Origin: Xylophilus sp. GW821-FHT01B05
GTDB taxonomy: Bacteria; Pseudomonadota; Gammaproteobacteria; Burkholderiales; Burkholderiaceae_C
Assembly: GCA_038961845.1 (NCBI GenBank)
Contig: CP152408.1
Location: 4,712,001 to 4,776,000, forward strand
Direction of reading: 5' to 3'
DNA length: 64,000 bases
In this document: positions 37,643 through 46,414 of the stretch, piece after piece
Layout of the letters: each line of letters begins with the position of its first letter
How positions within the stretch are numbered: the stretch's first letter is position 1
Program-made: the position numbers and the translations under genes
Notes under the pieces: generated by a model
What the model saw: the letters and a program-made list of their open reading frames with translations, nothing else
The model's database searches: none
What the model was told of the DNA's origin: nothing

Positions 37643-38590
37643 TCAGGCCGCCAGCGTCAGTTGGTCGAGCTTGTGCGCGTCAGCGGCAAAGGCGCGTATG
37701 CCTTCGGCCAGCTTCTCGGTGGCCATGGCGTCTTCGTTGAGCGCGTAGCGGAAGCCCGCCTCGTCGTACTGCACCGGCTGGATCTGCAGCGCCTTGGCCG
37801 CCGCCGGGTCCAGCGCGCGTGCCAGCGGTGCCTCAGATGCGGCCAGTTGCGCCAGCAGGTCGGGGCTGATGGTCAGCAGGTCGCAGCCCGCCAGCGCGGT
37901 GATCTGCCCGATGTTGCGAAAGCTCGCACCCATGACCTCGGTGGCGATGCCAACGTGCTTGTAGTACTCGTAGATCTGCCGCACCGACTTCACGCCCGGG
38001 TCGTTAGCACCGGCATGGGCCGCCTCGTCCCAGGCGCTGCCGGCGGATTTTTTGTACCAGTCGTAGATGCGGCCCACAAAGGGCGAGATCAGCTGCACCT
38101 TGGCCTGGCCGCAGGCCACCGCCTGGGCAAAGGAGAACAACAGCGTCAGGTTGGTATGCACGCCGCGCCGCTCCAGCCGCGCCGCAGCCTGGATGCCTTC
38201 CCAGGTGGCGGCCACCTTGATCAGCACACGGTCGATATGCACGCCCTCGGCCTCGTACAGCTCGACGATGCGCTCGGCGCGGGTGTAGGTGGCTTCGGTG
38301 TCGAAGGACAGGCGCGCGTCCACTTCGGTAGAGACACGGCCCGGGATCAGCGACAGGATCTCGGTGCCAAAGCGCACCAGCAGGCGGTCGATGATTTCAT
38401 CCAGCGGCCGGCCGCGAAAGCGCGCCACGGTCTGGTCCAGCAGCGGCCGGTATTCGGGCTTCTGCACCGCCTTCAGGATCAGCGACGGGTTGGTCGTCGC
38501 GTCCTGCGGCTGGTAGGCGCTGAGCTGGCGAAAATCGCCGGTGTCGGCGACAACAGTGGTGAATTGCTTGAGAGCATCGAGTTGATTCAT
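37643..38590 (-). CDS. tal: transaldolase
   Basis: 315 residues, class 1 transaldolase. [12 protein letters not shown] near the N-terminus and the Schiff-base lysine in [12 protein letters not shown] (about residue 132) are diagnostic; [15 protein letters not shown] follows. It moves a dihydroxyacetone unit between pentose-phosphate sugars. Divergent from zwf and followed by pgi. ATG at 38590 starts the conserved [10 protein letters not shown]. Confidence 0.97.
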   Translation of the reverse strand: MNQLDALKQFTTVVADTGDFRQLSAYQPQDATTNPSLILKAVQKPEYRPLLDQTVARFRGRPLDEIIDRLLVRFGTEILSLIPGRVSTEVDARLSFDTEATYTRAERIVELYEAEGVHIDRVLIKVAATWEGIQAAARLERRGVHTNLTLLFSFAQAVACGQAKVQLISPFVGRIYDWYKKSAGSAWDEAAHAGANDPGVKSVRQIYEYYKHVGIATEVMGASFRNIGQITALAGCDLLTISPDLLAQLAASEAPLARALDPAAAKALQIQPVQYDEAGFRYALNEDAMATEKLAEGIRAFAADAHKLDQLTLAA

Positions 38591-38723
38591 GCGCATCCTG
38601 AGAGGTTTCTGCACGGCAATGGCCTACCGCATCGGGCAAAAGTGTATAGGCCACAGCCAAAGCGACTCCAAGCCCGCCGATCCAAACCCCGTTACAGTCA
38701 AACTCCTTTGCAGGTTCCTCACC
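38591..38723. promoter_or_regulatory. divergent tal-pgi / zwf-hexR control region
   Basis: 133-bp gap between divergent sugar-phosphate genes, the likely site for the HexR-type regulator encoded downstream of zwf. No palindrome matching the known HexR box (TGTAATTAAATTACA) could be found. Confidence 0.35.
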
Positions 38724-40187
38724 ATGTCCTTTGATCTCGTACTGTTCGGCGGCACCGGCGATCTTGCCTGGCGCAAACTCATGCCGGCCCTGTTCCAGGC
38801 CTTTCGCCACGGCAGCCTGCCGCCCGACGGCCGCATCATCGGCGTGGCCCGCGACGACCTGGACGACGACCAGTACCGCGCGCTGATCCAGGCCCGCTTC
38901 GAAGAGGTCGAAGGCGCCAAGCGGCCCAGCCCCGAAGAATTCGCCAAGTTCGCCTCGCTGCTGCAGTACGTGCAGCTCGACCTGTCCAAGCCAGCCGACT
39001 ACGCACGCTTGAAGGCCAAGCTCGAATCACGCAACGCCGACACCGTGGTGATGTACCTGGCCACGGCGCCAGGCCTGTTCACCATGGCCTGCGAGCAGCT
39101 CGGCGCCGCCGGCCTGGCCACGCCGCGCACCCGCATCGTGCTGGAGAAACCGCTGGGCCACGACCTGGCCTCCAACCGCGCCATCAACGAAACCGTGCGC
39201 CGCGTCTTCGACGAGCAGCAGGTGTTCCGCATCGACCACTACCTGGGCAAGCCCTCGGTACAGAACCTGTTTGCCGTGCGCTTCGGCAATGCGCTGTTCG
39301 AGCCGCTGTGGCGGCGCGAGCTGATCGCCAACATCCAGATCACCATCGCCGAAGACCTGGGCGTGGAGAAGCGCGGCGCCTTCTACGAAACCACCGGCGC
39401 ACTGCGCGACATGGTGCAGAACCACGCGCTGCAACTGCTCTGCGCCATCGCCATGGAGCCGCCGATCAGCGCCGACGCCGACGCCATCCGCGACGAAAAG
39501 CTCAAGGTGCTGCGCTCGCTGCAGCCCTGGACCGAAGACAGTCTGGAGCGCCACGCCATACGCGGCCAATACACCGCCGGCACCGCCTATGGCGAGCGGG
39601 TGCAGGGTTACCGCGAGGAGCCCGGCGTGGACCCGGACAGCCGCACCGAGACCTTCGTCGCGCTGCGCACCGAGATCGACAACTGGCGCTGGGCCGGCGT
39701 GCCCTTCTACATCCGCACCGGCAAGCGCCTGGCCTCGCGCGACGCGCGCATAGAGATCAACTTCCGCCCCACGCCGCACCCGATCTACCCGGCGCCGGCA
39801 GGCTCCTCCAACCAGTTGGTCATCAACCTGCAGCCCAAGGACGGCCTGGAACTGCACCTGCTGGCCGAGGGCCAGGACAACCGGCGCGCCGCCCGCAAGG
39901 GCCAGACGCTGGCGCCAGTGCAGCTGGACCTGGACTTCGACAAGCGCTTTGGCTCCGAGCGCGTCGGCGCCTACGAGCGCCTGCTGCTCGACGTGATCGA
40001 CGGCCGCCTCAACCTGTTCGTGCGCAGCGACGAGCAGGAAGCCGCCTGGCGCTGGGTCGAGCCCATCCTGGACCACTGGCAGCACAGCAGCCAGGCGCCC
40101 CGCCCCTATGCAGCCGGTACCTGGGGGCCGAGCGCCTCCAGCGCCATGATCGCGCGCGACGGCCACTGCTGGAGCGAAGAAAACTGA
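38724..40187 (+). CDS. zwf: glucose-6-phosphate 1-dehydrogenase
   Basis: 487 residues. FGGTGDLAWRKLMPAL (about 7-22) is the NADP Rossmann motif and RIDHYLGK (about 170-177) the active site with catalytic His and Lys. It oxidises glucose-6-phosphate to 6-phosphogluconolactone, entering the pentose phosphate and Entner-Doudoroff routes. Overlaps hexR by one base (TGATG). Confidence 0.97.
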   Translation: MSFDLVLFGGTGDLAWRKLMPALFQAFRHGSLPPDGRIIGVARDDLDDDQYRALIQARFEEVEGAKRPSPEEFAKFASLLQYVQLDLSKPADYARLKAKLESRNADTVVMYLATAPGLFTMACEQLGAAGLATPRTRIVLEKPLGHDLASNRAINETVRRVFDEQQVFRIDHYLGKPSVQNLFAVRFGNALFEPLWRRELIANIQITIAEDLGVEKRGAFYETTGALRDMVQNHALQLLCAIAMEPPISADADAIRDEKLKVLRSLQPWTEDSLERHAIRGQYTAGTAYGERVQGYREEPGVDPDSRTETFVALRTEIDNWRWAGVPFYIRTGKRLASRDARIEINFRPTPHPIYPAPAGSSNQLVINLQPKDGLELHLLAEGQDNRRAARKGQTLAPVQLDLDFDKRFGSERVGAYERLLLDVIDGRLNLFVRSDEQEAAWRWVEPILDHWQHSSQAPRPYAAGTWGPSASSAMIARDGHCWSEEN

Positions 40188-41047
40188 TGACCGAAGAAGG
40201 CATGCTCGAGCGCATCCACGCCTCCCTGCCGTCGCTGGCGCCGGCAGAGCAGCGCGTGGGCCGCCTGGTGCTGGCCGACCCGCGCAGCTTTGCCGCCCAA
40301 CCCGTCGCCGAGCTGGCCGACCGCGCCCACGTCAGCAAGCCCACCGTCGTGCGCTTCTGCCGCAGCGTGGGCTATGACGGGCTGTCGGATTTCAAGCGCA
40401 AACTCGCCGGCAGCGTGGCCGAAGGCGTGCCCTTCATCCACCGCAGCGTGGATACCGACGACAAGACCGGTGACGTACTGGTGAAAGTGGTCGACAACAC
40501 CGTCGCCGCCTTCCTGCGCTACCGCAACGACGCCAGCACCGTGGCGCTCGAGCGCGCCGCCGAGGCCCTGGCCGCCACCTACAAAACCGGCAGGCGCATC
40601 GAGTTCTTCGGCGTCGGCAACTCGGGCATCGTGGCCCAAGACGCGCAGCACAAGTTCTTCCGCCTGGGCGTCACCGCCATCGCCTACAGCGACGGCCACA
40701 TGCAGGTCATGAGCGCCACCATGCTGGGCCCGGGCGACTGCGTGGTGATCATCTCCAACTCAGGCCGCACCCGCGACCTGATGGACGCTGCGGATATTGC
40801 GCGCAAGAACGGCGCCACCACCATCGTCATCACCGCCAGCGGCTCACCGCTGGCATCGGCCGGCCACATCCACCTGGCCGCCGACCACCCCGAGGGCTAC
40901 GACCGCTACAGCCCCATGGTGTCGCGGCTATTGCACCTACTGATCGTCGACGTGCTGGCCACCTGCGTGGCGCTACGCATCGGCAGCCCGCTGCAGCCGT
41001 TGCTCAAACAGATGAAGAACAACCTGCGCAACAAGCGCTACGCCTGA
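40187..41047 (+). CDS. hexR: RpiR/HexR-family transcriptional regulator
   Basis: 286 residues. The N-terminal helix-turn-helix of the RpiR family (VAELADRAHVSKPTVVRFCRSVGYDGLSDFK, about 40-70) is followed by a SIS sugar-phosphate-binding domain (FFGVGNSGIVAQDAQHKF, ISNSGRTRDL). HexR proteins repress central sugar genes and are released by 2-keto-3-deoxy-6-phosphogluconate. Coupling to zwf supports control of zwf and tal-pgi. The exact effector is inferred from family. Confidence 0.9.
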   Translation: MTEEGMLERIHASLPSLAPAEQRVGRLVLADPRSFAAQPVAELADRAHVSKPTVVRFCRSVGYDGLSDFKRKLAGSVAEGVPFIHRSVDTDDKTGDVLVKVVDNTVAAFLRYRNDASTVALERAAEALAATYKTGRRIEFFGVGNSGIVAQDAQHKFFRLGVTAIAYSDGHMQVMSATMLGPGDCVVIISNSGRTRDLMDAADIARKNGATTIVITASGSPLASAGHIHLAADHPEGYDRYSPMVSRLLHLLIVDVLATCVALRIGSPLQPLLKQMKNNLRNKRYA

Positions 41048-41084
41048 CCGATAGGCTCAGAAGGCGCGCGGCGCAGGCCCTGCC

Positions 41085-41176
41085 AAAACATCCGCGGAAC
41101 CGGCTCCGCCGGGCCGCTGGATGTGCCCCCTTGAGGGGGAAGGCGAAGACACGAAGTGCGTAGCCTGGGGGTGTTC
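41085..41176 (+). repeat. Gly/GC-rich REP-like repeat, second family
   Basis: GCCCCCTTGAGGGGGAAGGCG followed by ACACGAAGTGCGTAG, ending CTGGGGGTG. Read on the minus strand it resembles the unit tandemly repeated at 48987-49224 (TGCGTGTGCTTCGCC then CCCCCAAGGGGG). It lies between hexR and the convergent lipoprotein gene. Confidence 0.55.
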
Positions 41177-41181
41177 CCAGT

Positions 41182-41943
41182 TCACTGCTGCGGCAGCAGC
41201 CGCACCGGGCCGTACCAGGCATGGGTATCCGAGCGGGTGTTGTCGCTGTCGGTCATCAGGGCTACACCAAGCAAGCCGCCTGCCGGCTCGCCAAAGGCCA
41301 GCTTGAAGTCAGCCTGCACGTCACGCTCGTAGGCAACCCATTGCCCCAGGCGCATGGGGCCGGACTCCACCACCAGGGCACGAATGCGGTCCGTGCGCGG
41401 ATGCGGAATGACGGTGCCCACCGGCCGGTGGTTGCACCATACGTAGGTCAGTGTGGCGTAGGGCATTTCTTCGCCCGTCAGCGTACGGGCCAACTCGGAC
41501 AGCAGCGCGTCCTTGGTCGAAAACCGGCTGCGATCGCCGTCGAACGCCAATACCAGGCGTGCCGGCGCATCGTCGGCATCGCGGCGCCCCATGTCCGACG
41601 CCGCGATCAAGGCCGGCACCTTCCACGAGAACTGCAAGTGCCCTACCTCGGCCGGGGGCAGCTGCAGCACAGTGCGAAACATGCTCGCCGAAGAGACCGC
41701 CGTGGCTTGCACGCTGTCGATTCCGTCCACCCTGCCATAGGTGTAGAGCGTGGGCTGCTTGCCGGGAAAATGCCGCTCTTCCCAGCGCCAAGGCATGCCA
41801 TTCACCCCGGAGCCAGTCCAGGCCGCGCCCTGCTCCTTTGCCAGCTCCGGCGCAGGCGCGGATGGTGGGACAGATCCGCATCCAGCCAGAACACTGGCAA
41901 CAGCGATCGCAAGAGAGTAGAAAAGAAGATGGCGCACGAACAT
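41182..41943 (-). CDS. DUF3047 family lipoprotein
   Basis: 253 residues. The N-terminus MFVRHLLFYSLAIAVASVLAGC is a lipoprotein signal with lipobox LAGC (Cys about 22). The rest (RVDGIDSVQATAVSSASM, LQFSWKVPALIAASDMGRRDADDAPARLVLAFDG) is the DUF3047 beta-rich domain. Probably outer-membrane anchored; function unknown. Upstream in-frame codons exist, but this ATG starts the lipoprotein signal. Confidence 0.85.
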   Translation of the reverse strand: MFVRHLLFYSLAIAVASVLAGCGSVPPSAPAPELAKEQGAAWTGSGVNGMPWRWEERHFPGKQPTLYTYGRVDGIDSVQATAVSSASMFRTVLQLPPAEVGHLQFSWKVPALIAASDMGRRDADDAPARLVLAFDGDRSRFSTKDALLSELARTLTGEEMPYATLTYVWCNHRPVGTVIPHPRTDRIRALVVESGPMRLGQWVAYERDVQADFKLAFGEPAGGLLGVALMTDSDNTRSDTHAWYGPVRLLPQQ

Positions 41944-42003
41944 GAGCTTACGACAGGAGTGCAGCTCCTGATCCTGGGGATAACGCCCTTTTGCTTCGCC
42001 CAT

Positions 42004-42042
42004 GAAAAAAGCCGCCGGCCCGAAGGCTGGCGGCTTTTTGTT
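42004..42042 (-). terminator. rho-independent terminator after the porin gene
   Basis: AAAAAAGCCGCC-loop-GGCGGCTTTTTG: inverted repeat with A and T tracts on either side, 35 nt after the porin stop on the minus strand. Confidence 0.9.
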
Positions 42043-42076
42043 TTCTGATCACTACCGGCACCAGGCCGGCATGTGA

Positions 42077-43120
42077 TTAGAAGCTGTGACGCAGACCAAC
42101 GTCGAAGCCGTTGGACTTGCCGCCAGGGGTCGTGCCGGTAGCTGCCAGGCCGTCATCAGCCACGGAGCGAACGCCATTGCCCTTGTTCTTCAGGAAAGCA
42201 ACGGTCGTGTAGACCTGGGTACGCTTGGACAGGTTGTAGCCGTAACCGATAGCGAACTTGGTGAAGTCGTTGCTGCTGTCCTTCAGGTCGAAGCGAGCGA
42301 CAGAAGCACGCAGTTCGCCAGCGCCCAGAGGAGCGGTTGCGCCGAGCAGGTAGGAGTTTGCCTTGCTGTTGCCAACGACGCCGTTCTTGACGTTTTCTTG
42401 GCCGATGTAACCCAGGACCTTGGCAACGCCGAAGTCGTAGGAAGCGCCGAGGTTGGCAAGACGCAGGTCGTTGTTAGCCGTGGTGGTGGAGGTACCAACG
42501 TACTGCTTCCATTGGCCCAGTGCAACAGCAACATTCAACGGACCGTTGGCGTAGCCAACGCGAGCACCCAGGTAGTTGCCAGCCTTGTCGTTGACAGCGG
42601 TGGACGATGCTTCGCCAAAGGCGTACTGTGCTTGGCCGTAGAAGCCGCCCAGGTTCGCAGGCAGGAAGTAACCAACGGAGTTGTTGTTACGGATCGTAGC
42701 GCCGAAAGTGTCAGCGCCCAGGAATTGGCCAACGCCGCGCGTGCCGAACGGATCGAAGTTGGTCACGTTCCAGTAGGTCGGAGCGTAGTCACGGCCGAGG
42801 CGGACTTCACCGAAGTTGCCGGACAGGCTGACGGTGGAACGACGTTGGAAGCTCAGACCTTGGGCGGTGCCGGTGTCGGTGCTCAGGGCGCCTTCGAGCC
42901 AGAAGCTGGCAGCCAGGCCGCCGCCGAGGTCTTCGGTACCGCGGAATCCCAGACGGCTGGCGCTGTTGCTGCCGGTGGACAGGCCAACACGGTTACCAGC
43001 GCCATTGCCGGCAACGCGCGACACAGCAGCGTCAACGATACCGAACAGGGTCACGGAGGACTGAGCCATCGCGGAGCCGGAAGCAGCCAGCACAGCCAAG
43101 GCAATCAGGGATTTTTTCAT
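42077..43120 (-). CDS. outer-membrane porin, Gram-negative porin family
   Basis: 347 residues. A cleavable signal peptide (MKKSLIALAVLAASGSAMA) is followed by QSSVTLFGIVDAAVSRVAGN, the usual start of betaproteobacterial trimeric porins. LGFRGTEDLGGGLAASFWLEGAL and PTYWNVTNFDPFGTRGVGQ are family motifs, and the C-terminal GLRHSF ends in Phe as needed for Bam assembly. It allows diffusion of small solutes. Low use of rare codons suggests high expression. Confidence 0.96.
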   Translation of the reverse strand: MKKSLIALAVLAASGSAMAQSSVTLFGIVDAAVSRVAGNGAGNRVGLSTGSNSASRLGFRGTEDLGGGLAASFWLEGALSTDTGTAQGLSFQRRSTVSLSGNFGEVRLGRDYAPTYWNVTNFDPFGTRGVGQFLGADTFGATIRNNNSVGYFLPANLGGFYGQAQYAFGEASSTAVNDKAGNYLGARVGYANGPLNVAVALGQWKQYVGTSTTTANNDLRLANLGASYDFGVAKVLGYIGQENVKNGVVGNSKANSYLLGATAPLGAGELRASVARFDLKDSSNDFTKFAIGYGYNLSKRTQVYTTVAFLKNKGNGVRSVADDGLAATGTTPGGKSNGFDVGLRHSF

Positions 43121-43486
43121 TGCGAGTTTCTCCAAGGTTAAACAGAGGGCTCCGGATCGAGGGGTAGGGTTTGGCTTGCACCACTGGCCTAATCCCGTCG
43201 GTTCCCCGGGCCAACCTCCTTTATGGAAGTTGGTCTTATTGCAACAGACCACTCTGTGTTGCGCAAAGGTTTTCACCCGGAAAACAGGAAGAAAGGCCGT
43301 TTCGTTGCATCACAACAACGAAACACCCATGCCTCAAAAAGAGGCGACCTGCCCGGCTTTATTGCCAGGATCAGGCGGCGTGCGGACTCCAGAAAGGGTG
43401 GCGCCGCCGCTGTTGCTGACGCCAGCGTCCTCTTTGAGGCGCCGTGCTATCTTGGCTGCAGATTCAAGACGGAAGGCAGATCCACC
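43121..43486. promoter_or_regulatory. porin/coq7 divergent intergenic region
   Basis: 366 bp with no gene recognised. It must contain the porin promoter (minus strand) and the coq7 promoter. Inverted copies of GCCTCAAA.GAGG occur at about 43333-43347 and 43429-43441, and TTGCAACAG/CTGTGTTGCG (43248-43269) forms an imperfect palindrome that could be a regulator site. None is assigned. Confidence 0.3.
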
Positions 43487-44098
43487 ATGGACCGATTGCT
43501 TGCGACCGCTGATGCGGCTCTGCGCACCCTTTTTGCTGCGCCCCGGGCATCGCGCCCCTCGCCCGGCGTAGAAACCCCCGAACTGGACCCGGCGCAGAAG
43601 CGACTGGCCGGTGCCCTGATGCGCGTCAACCACGTAGGCGAAGTCTGCGCCCAGGCGCTCTACACCGCGCAGGCTGCGACCACCCGCAACCCCGCGCTGC
43701 GCGCCCATTTCGAAGAGGCCTCGCGCGAGGAGACCGACCACCTTGCCTGGACGCGCCAGCGCCTGGATGAACTGGGCGACCGGCCCAGCCTGCTCAATCC
43801 GCTCTGGTATGCCGGCGCCTTTGCGCTGGGGCTGGTGGCGGGAAAGCTGGGCGACCGTGTCAGCCTGGGCTTTGTGGTGGAAACCGAGCGCCAGGTCAGC
43901 GCGCACCTGCGCAGCCACCTGGACCGCCTGCCGGCCGAGGACAGCGCCTCACGCGCAGTAGTGGCCCAGATGGAAAAGGACGAACTGGAGCACGCAGCCG
44001 AGGCGAAAGCCGCCGGCGGCATGGACCTGCCGGCACCCGTGCAGGCGCTCATGCGCGGCGCGGCGCGCGTCATGACGACGACCGCGCACTACGTCTGA
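43487..44098 (+). CDS. coq7: 2-polyprenyl-3-methyl-6-methoxy-1,4-benzoquinone monooxygenase (demethoxyubiquinone hydroxylase)
   Basis: 203 residues. Di-iron carboxylate ligands occur in [36 protein letters not shown] and [12 protein letters not shown]. The enzyme hydroxylates demethoxyubiquinone in the last ring hydroxylation of ubiquinone synthesis. ATG at 43487 with GGAAGG upstream fits; a longer open frame before it lacks similarity. Confidence 0.95.
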   Translation: MDRLLATADAALRTLFAAPRASRPSPGVETPELDPAQKRLAGALMRVNHVGEVCAQALYTAQAATTRNPALRAHFEEASREETDHLAWTRQRLDELGDRPSLLNPLWYAGAFALGLVAGKLGDRVSLGFVVETERQVSAHLRSHLDRLPAEDSASRAVVAQMEKDELEHAAEAKAAGGMDLPAPVQALMRGAARVMTTTAHYV

Positions 44099-44100
44099 GT

Positions 44101-44550
44101 TCAGCCCTCGATCAGATCGAATCCGGTGGTGATCTCGGCCGTCTTGCCCAGCATGATGCTGGCCGAGCAGTACTTGTCGTGGCTCATGGCGATGGCGCGC
44201 TCCACGGCGGTAGGCGGAATGCCCTTGCCGGTCACGGTGAATTGCATGTGGATCTTGGTGAACACCTTGGGATCGACCCCGGCCCGCTCGCTGCTGAGGC
44301 GCACCGAGCAGCCGCGCACGTCGTGCCGGCCACGCTTGAGGATAAGCACCACGTCATAGGCGGTGCAGCCGCCGGTGCCGGCCAGCAGCAGTTCCATGGG
44401 CCGAGGCGCCAGGTTGCGGCCGCCGTTCTCGGGCCGGGCCTCGTCAGGTGCGCCGTCCATCGCGACCACATGGCCGCTGCCGGTTTCGGCGACAAAGCCC
44501 ATTGGTGATTGGGTACCGCTGGCACCGGTCCAGCTCACTGTGCATTCCAT
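44101..44550 (-). CDS. OsmC family protein
   Basis: 149 residues. The two reactive Cys of the OsmC fold are in GTGGCTAYDVV (about 65) and YCSASIMLGKTAEI (about 130). OsmC/Ohr proteins reduce organic hydroperoxides using these thiols; the YhfA-type subgroup (this one has PMELLLAGTGGC) has unclear substrates. It converges with coq7, 2 nt apart. ATG at 44550 begins the conserved MECTVSW. Confidence 0.9.
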   Translation of the reverse strand: MECTVSWTGASGTQSPMGFVAETGSGHVVAMDGAPDEARPENGGRNLAPRPMELLLAGTGGCTAYDVVLILKRGRHDVRGCSVRLSSERAGVDPKVFTKIHMQFTVTGKGIPPTAVERAIAMSHDKYCSASIMLGKTAEITTGFDLIEG

Positions 44551-44631
44551 GAATTTCCCGTGGTCGATCAAAGATTGGCGCAAACCTGTTGCGCCTTGCC
44601 AACTATTTGGCAGCTTTTTGCTTTTCGCTTG

Positions 44632-44660
44632 TTGCAACGCAGCATGACGCCTCGTATACT
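44632..44660 (+). promoter_or_regulatory. ilvA promoter
   Basis: TTGCAA (44632-44637) and TATACT (44655-44660) with a 17-bp spacer, close to the sigma-70 consensus. Transcription would start near 44667, giving a leader of about 166 nt before the likely ilvA start. Confidence 0.75.
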
Positions 44661-44700
44661 ACGCATCAAGCATAACGAATCGGGACTTACCCGGCTCCTT

Positions 44701-44781
44701 ATGCACCAGTTGTCTCCTCCACCTCCTCCTTTGGTGGATTTAGCCCCTAGCCGCAAGGCTCGGGGCTTTTTTCTTGGGTGA
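44701..44781 (+). CDS. possible leader peptide with five prolines
   Basis: ATG at 44701, TGA at 44779-44781, 26 residues: MHQLSPPPPPLVDLAP then SRKARGFFLG. Codons 6-10 are all proline, a known ribosome-stalling motif. The frame runs through the downstream terminator. There is no good ribosome site, so translation is unproven. Its stop is 3 nt before an in-frame candidate ATG for ilvA (44785). Confidence 0.4.
   Translation: MHQLSPPPPPLVDLAPSRKARGFFLG
44742..44772 (+). terminator. terminator/attenuator in the ilvA leader
   Basis: Nested perfect hairpin AGCCCC-T-AGCC-GCAA-GGCT-C-GGGGCT with a GCAA tetraloop, followed by six T. It lies 61 nt before the ilvA start and after the ilvA promoter, so it can only act as an attenuator or as the end of a short leader RNA. 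A TCCACC/GGTGGA hairpin (44718-44738) sits just upstream. Confidence 0.85.
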
Positions 44782-44832
44782 CCTATGATCGCCGACCAGG
44801 CCCGCTACGGGCTGCGCTCAGCCTCCGCCCCC

Positions 44833-46404
44833 ATGACAGCACTCACCCCCGCCGACTACCTGACCAAGATCCTCAATGCGCGCGTCTACGACGTTGCCAT
44901 CGAATCCCCGCTGGAGCGGGCACGCAACCTGAGCGCGCGGCTGGGCAATACGGTGTTGCTAAAACGCGAAGACCAGCAGCCGGTCTTCAGCTTCAAGCTG
45001 CGCGGCGCCTACAACAAGATGGCACACCTCACGCCGGCGCAGTTGGAGCGCGGCGTGATCTGCGCATCCGCCGGCAACCATGCGCAGGGCGTGGCCATGA
45101 GCGCGCGCAAGCTGGGCACGCGTGCCGTAGTGGTGATGCCGACCACCACACCACAACTCAAGATCGATGCCGTGCGCGCGCTAGGCGGCGAGGTCGTGCT
45201 GCACGGTGAAAGCTATTCCGACGCCTACCAGCGTGCCGCAGTGCTGGAACAGGAGCGCGGCCTGAGCTTCGTGCATCCGTTTGACGACCCGGACGTGATC
45301 GCCGGCCAAGGCACCATCGCCATGGAAATCCTGCGCCAGGTGCAGGGCATAGGCCAGGGACTGGGCTCGGACCGGCTGGATGCAGTGTTTGTTGCCATCG
45401 GCGGCGGCGGCCTGATCTCGGGCGTGGCCAACTACATCAAGGCGGTGCGCCCGGGCGTGAAGGTGATCGGCGTGCAGATGAACGACTCCGACGCCATGAT
45501 GCAGTCGGTGGCCGCCGGCCAGCGCGTGACGTTGCCAGACGTGGGCCTGTTCTCCGACGGCACCGCCGTCAAGCTGGTGGGCGAGGAAACCTTCCGCATC
45601 GCCAGCGGCCTGGTGGATGGCTTCATGACGGTGGATACCGATGCCGTCTGCGCCGCCATCAAGGACATCTTCGTCGACACGCGCAGCATCGTCGAGCCGG
45701 CTGGTGCGCTGGCAGTGGCGGCGATCAAGCAATACGTGGCCGAGCATGGCAGCAGCGGCGAGACCTACGCCGCCATCCTGTGCGGCGCCAACATGAACTT
45801 CGACCGCCTGCGCTTCGTGGCCGAACGTGCCGAGGTGGGCGAGGAGCGCGAGGCCCTGTTCGCGGTCACCGTACCCGAGGAGCGCGGCAGCTTCCGCCGC
45901 TTCTGCGAAAGCATAGGCACGCTGCCGGGCGGCCCGCGCAACGTGACGGAATTCAACTACCGCATGGGTGGCACCGAGCGCGCCCATGTGTTCGTCGGGC
46001 TGACCACGGCGGCGCGCGGCGAGTCGGGGCGGATCGCCGCGCACTTCGATGCGCAGGGCTGCCCCACGCTGGACCTGACGCACGACGAACTGGCCAAGGA
46101 ACACCTGCGCCACCTGATGGGCGGCCAGGCGCCCACCATTCCCGGCGCGCCCGAGCGGCTGCTGCGCTTTGTCTTCCCCGAGCGGCCGGGCGCGCTGCTG
46201 AAGTTCCTGAGCCTGATGCAGCCGACCTGGAACATCAGCCTGTTCCACTACCGCAACCAGGGCGCCGACTACGGCCGCATCCTCGTCGGCATGCAGGTGC
46301 CCGAAGGCGATGGCGCGGCTTTCGACGCCTTTCTTGGCACGCTGGGCTATCCCTGGGTGGAAGAGACGACCAATCCGGCCTACCGCTTGTTCCTGGGGCA
46401 TTAG
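44833..46404 (+). CDS. ilvA: threonine ammonia-lyase, biosynthetic
   Basis: 523 residues. The PLP lysine is in SFKLRGAYNKM (about residue 58), the phosphate loop GGGGLISG (about 200), and two ACT-like regulatory domains follow (about 335-420 and 430-520). It deaminates threonine to 2-oxobutyrate, the first step of isoleucine synthesis, and is normally inhibited by isoleucine. ATG at 44833 starts the conserved MTALTPADYLTKIL; an in-frame ATG at 44785 would add 16 residues and be coupled to the leader peptide stop. Confidence 0.96.
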   Translation: MTALTPADYLTKILNARVYDVAIESPLERARNLSARLGNTVLLKREDQQPVFSFKLRGAYNKMAHLTPAQLERGVICASAGNHAQGVAMSARKLGTRAVVVMPTTTPQLKIDAVRALGGEVVLHGESYSDAYQRAAVLEQERGLSFVHPFDDPDVIAGQGTIAMEILRQVQGIGQGLGSDRLDAVFVAIGGGGLISGVANYIKAVRPGVKVIGVQMNDSDAMMQSVAAGQRVTLPDVGLFSDGTAVKLVGEETFRIASGLVDGFMTVDTDAVCAAIKDIFVDTRSIVEPAGALAVAAIKQYVAEHGSSGETYAAILCGANMNFDRLRFVAERAEVGEEREALFAVTVPEERGSFRRFCESIGTLPGGPRNVTEFNYRMGGTERAHVFVGLTTAARGESGRIAAHFDAQGCPTLDLTHDELAKEHLRHLMGGQAPTIPGAPERLLRFVFPERPGALLKFLSLMQPTWNISLFHYRNQGADYGRILVGMQVPEGDGAAFDAFLGTLGYPWVEETTNPAYRLFLGH

Positions 46405-46414
46405 CAGCCGGGCC

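Noticed and set aside
38591..38723. HexR operator
   Set aside because: No palindrome close to the published HexR box was found; the site may be diverged.
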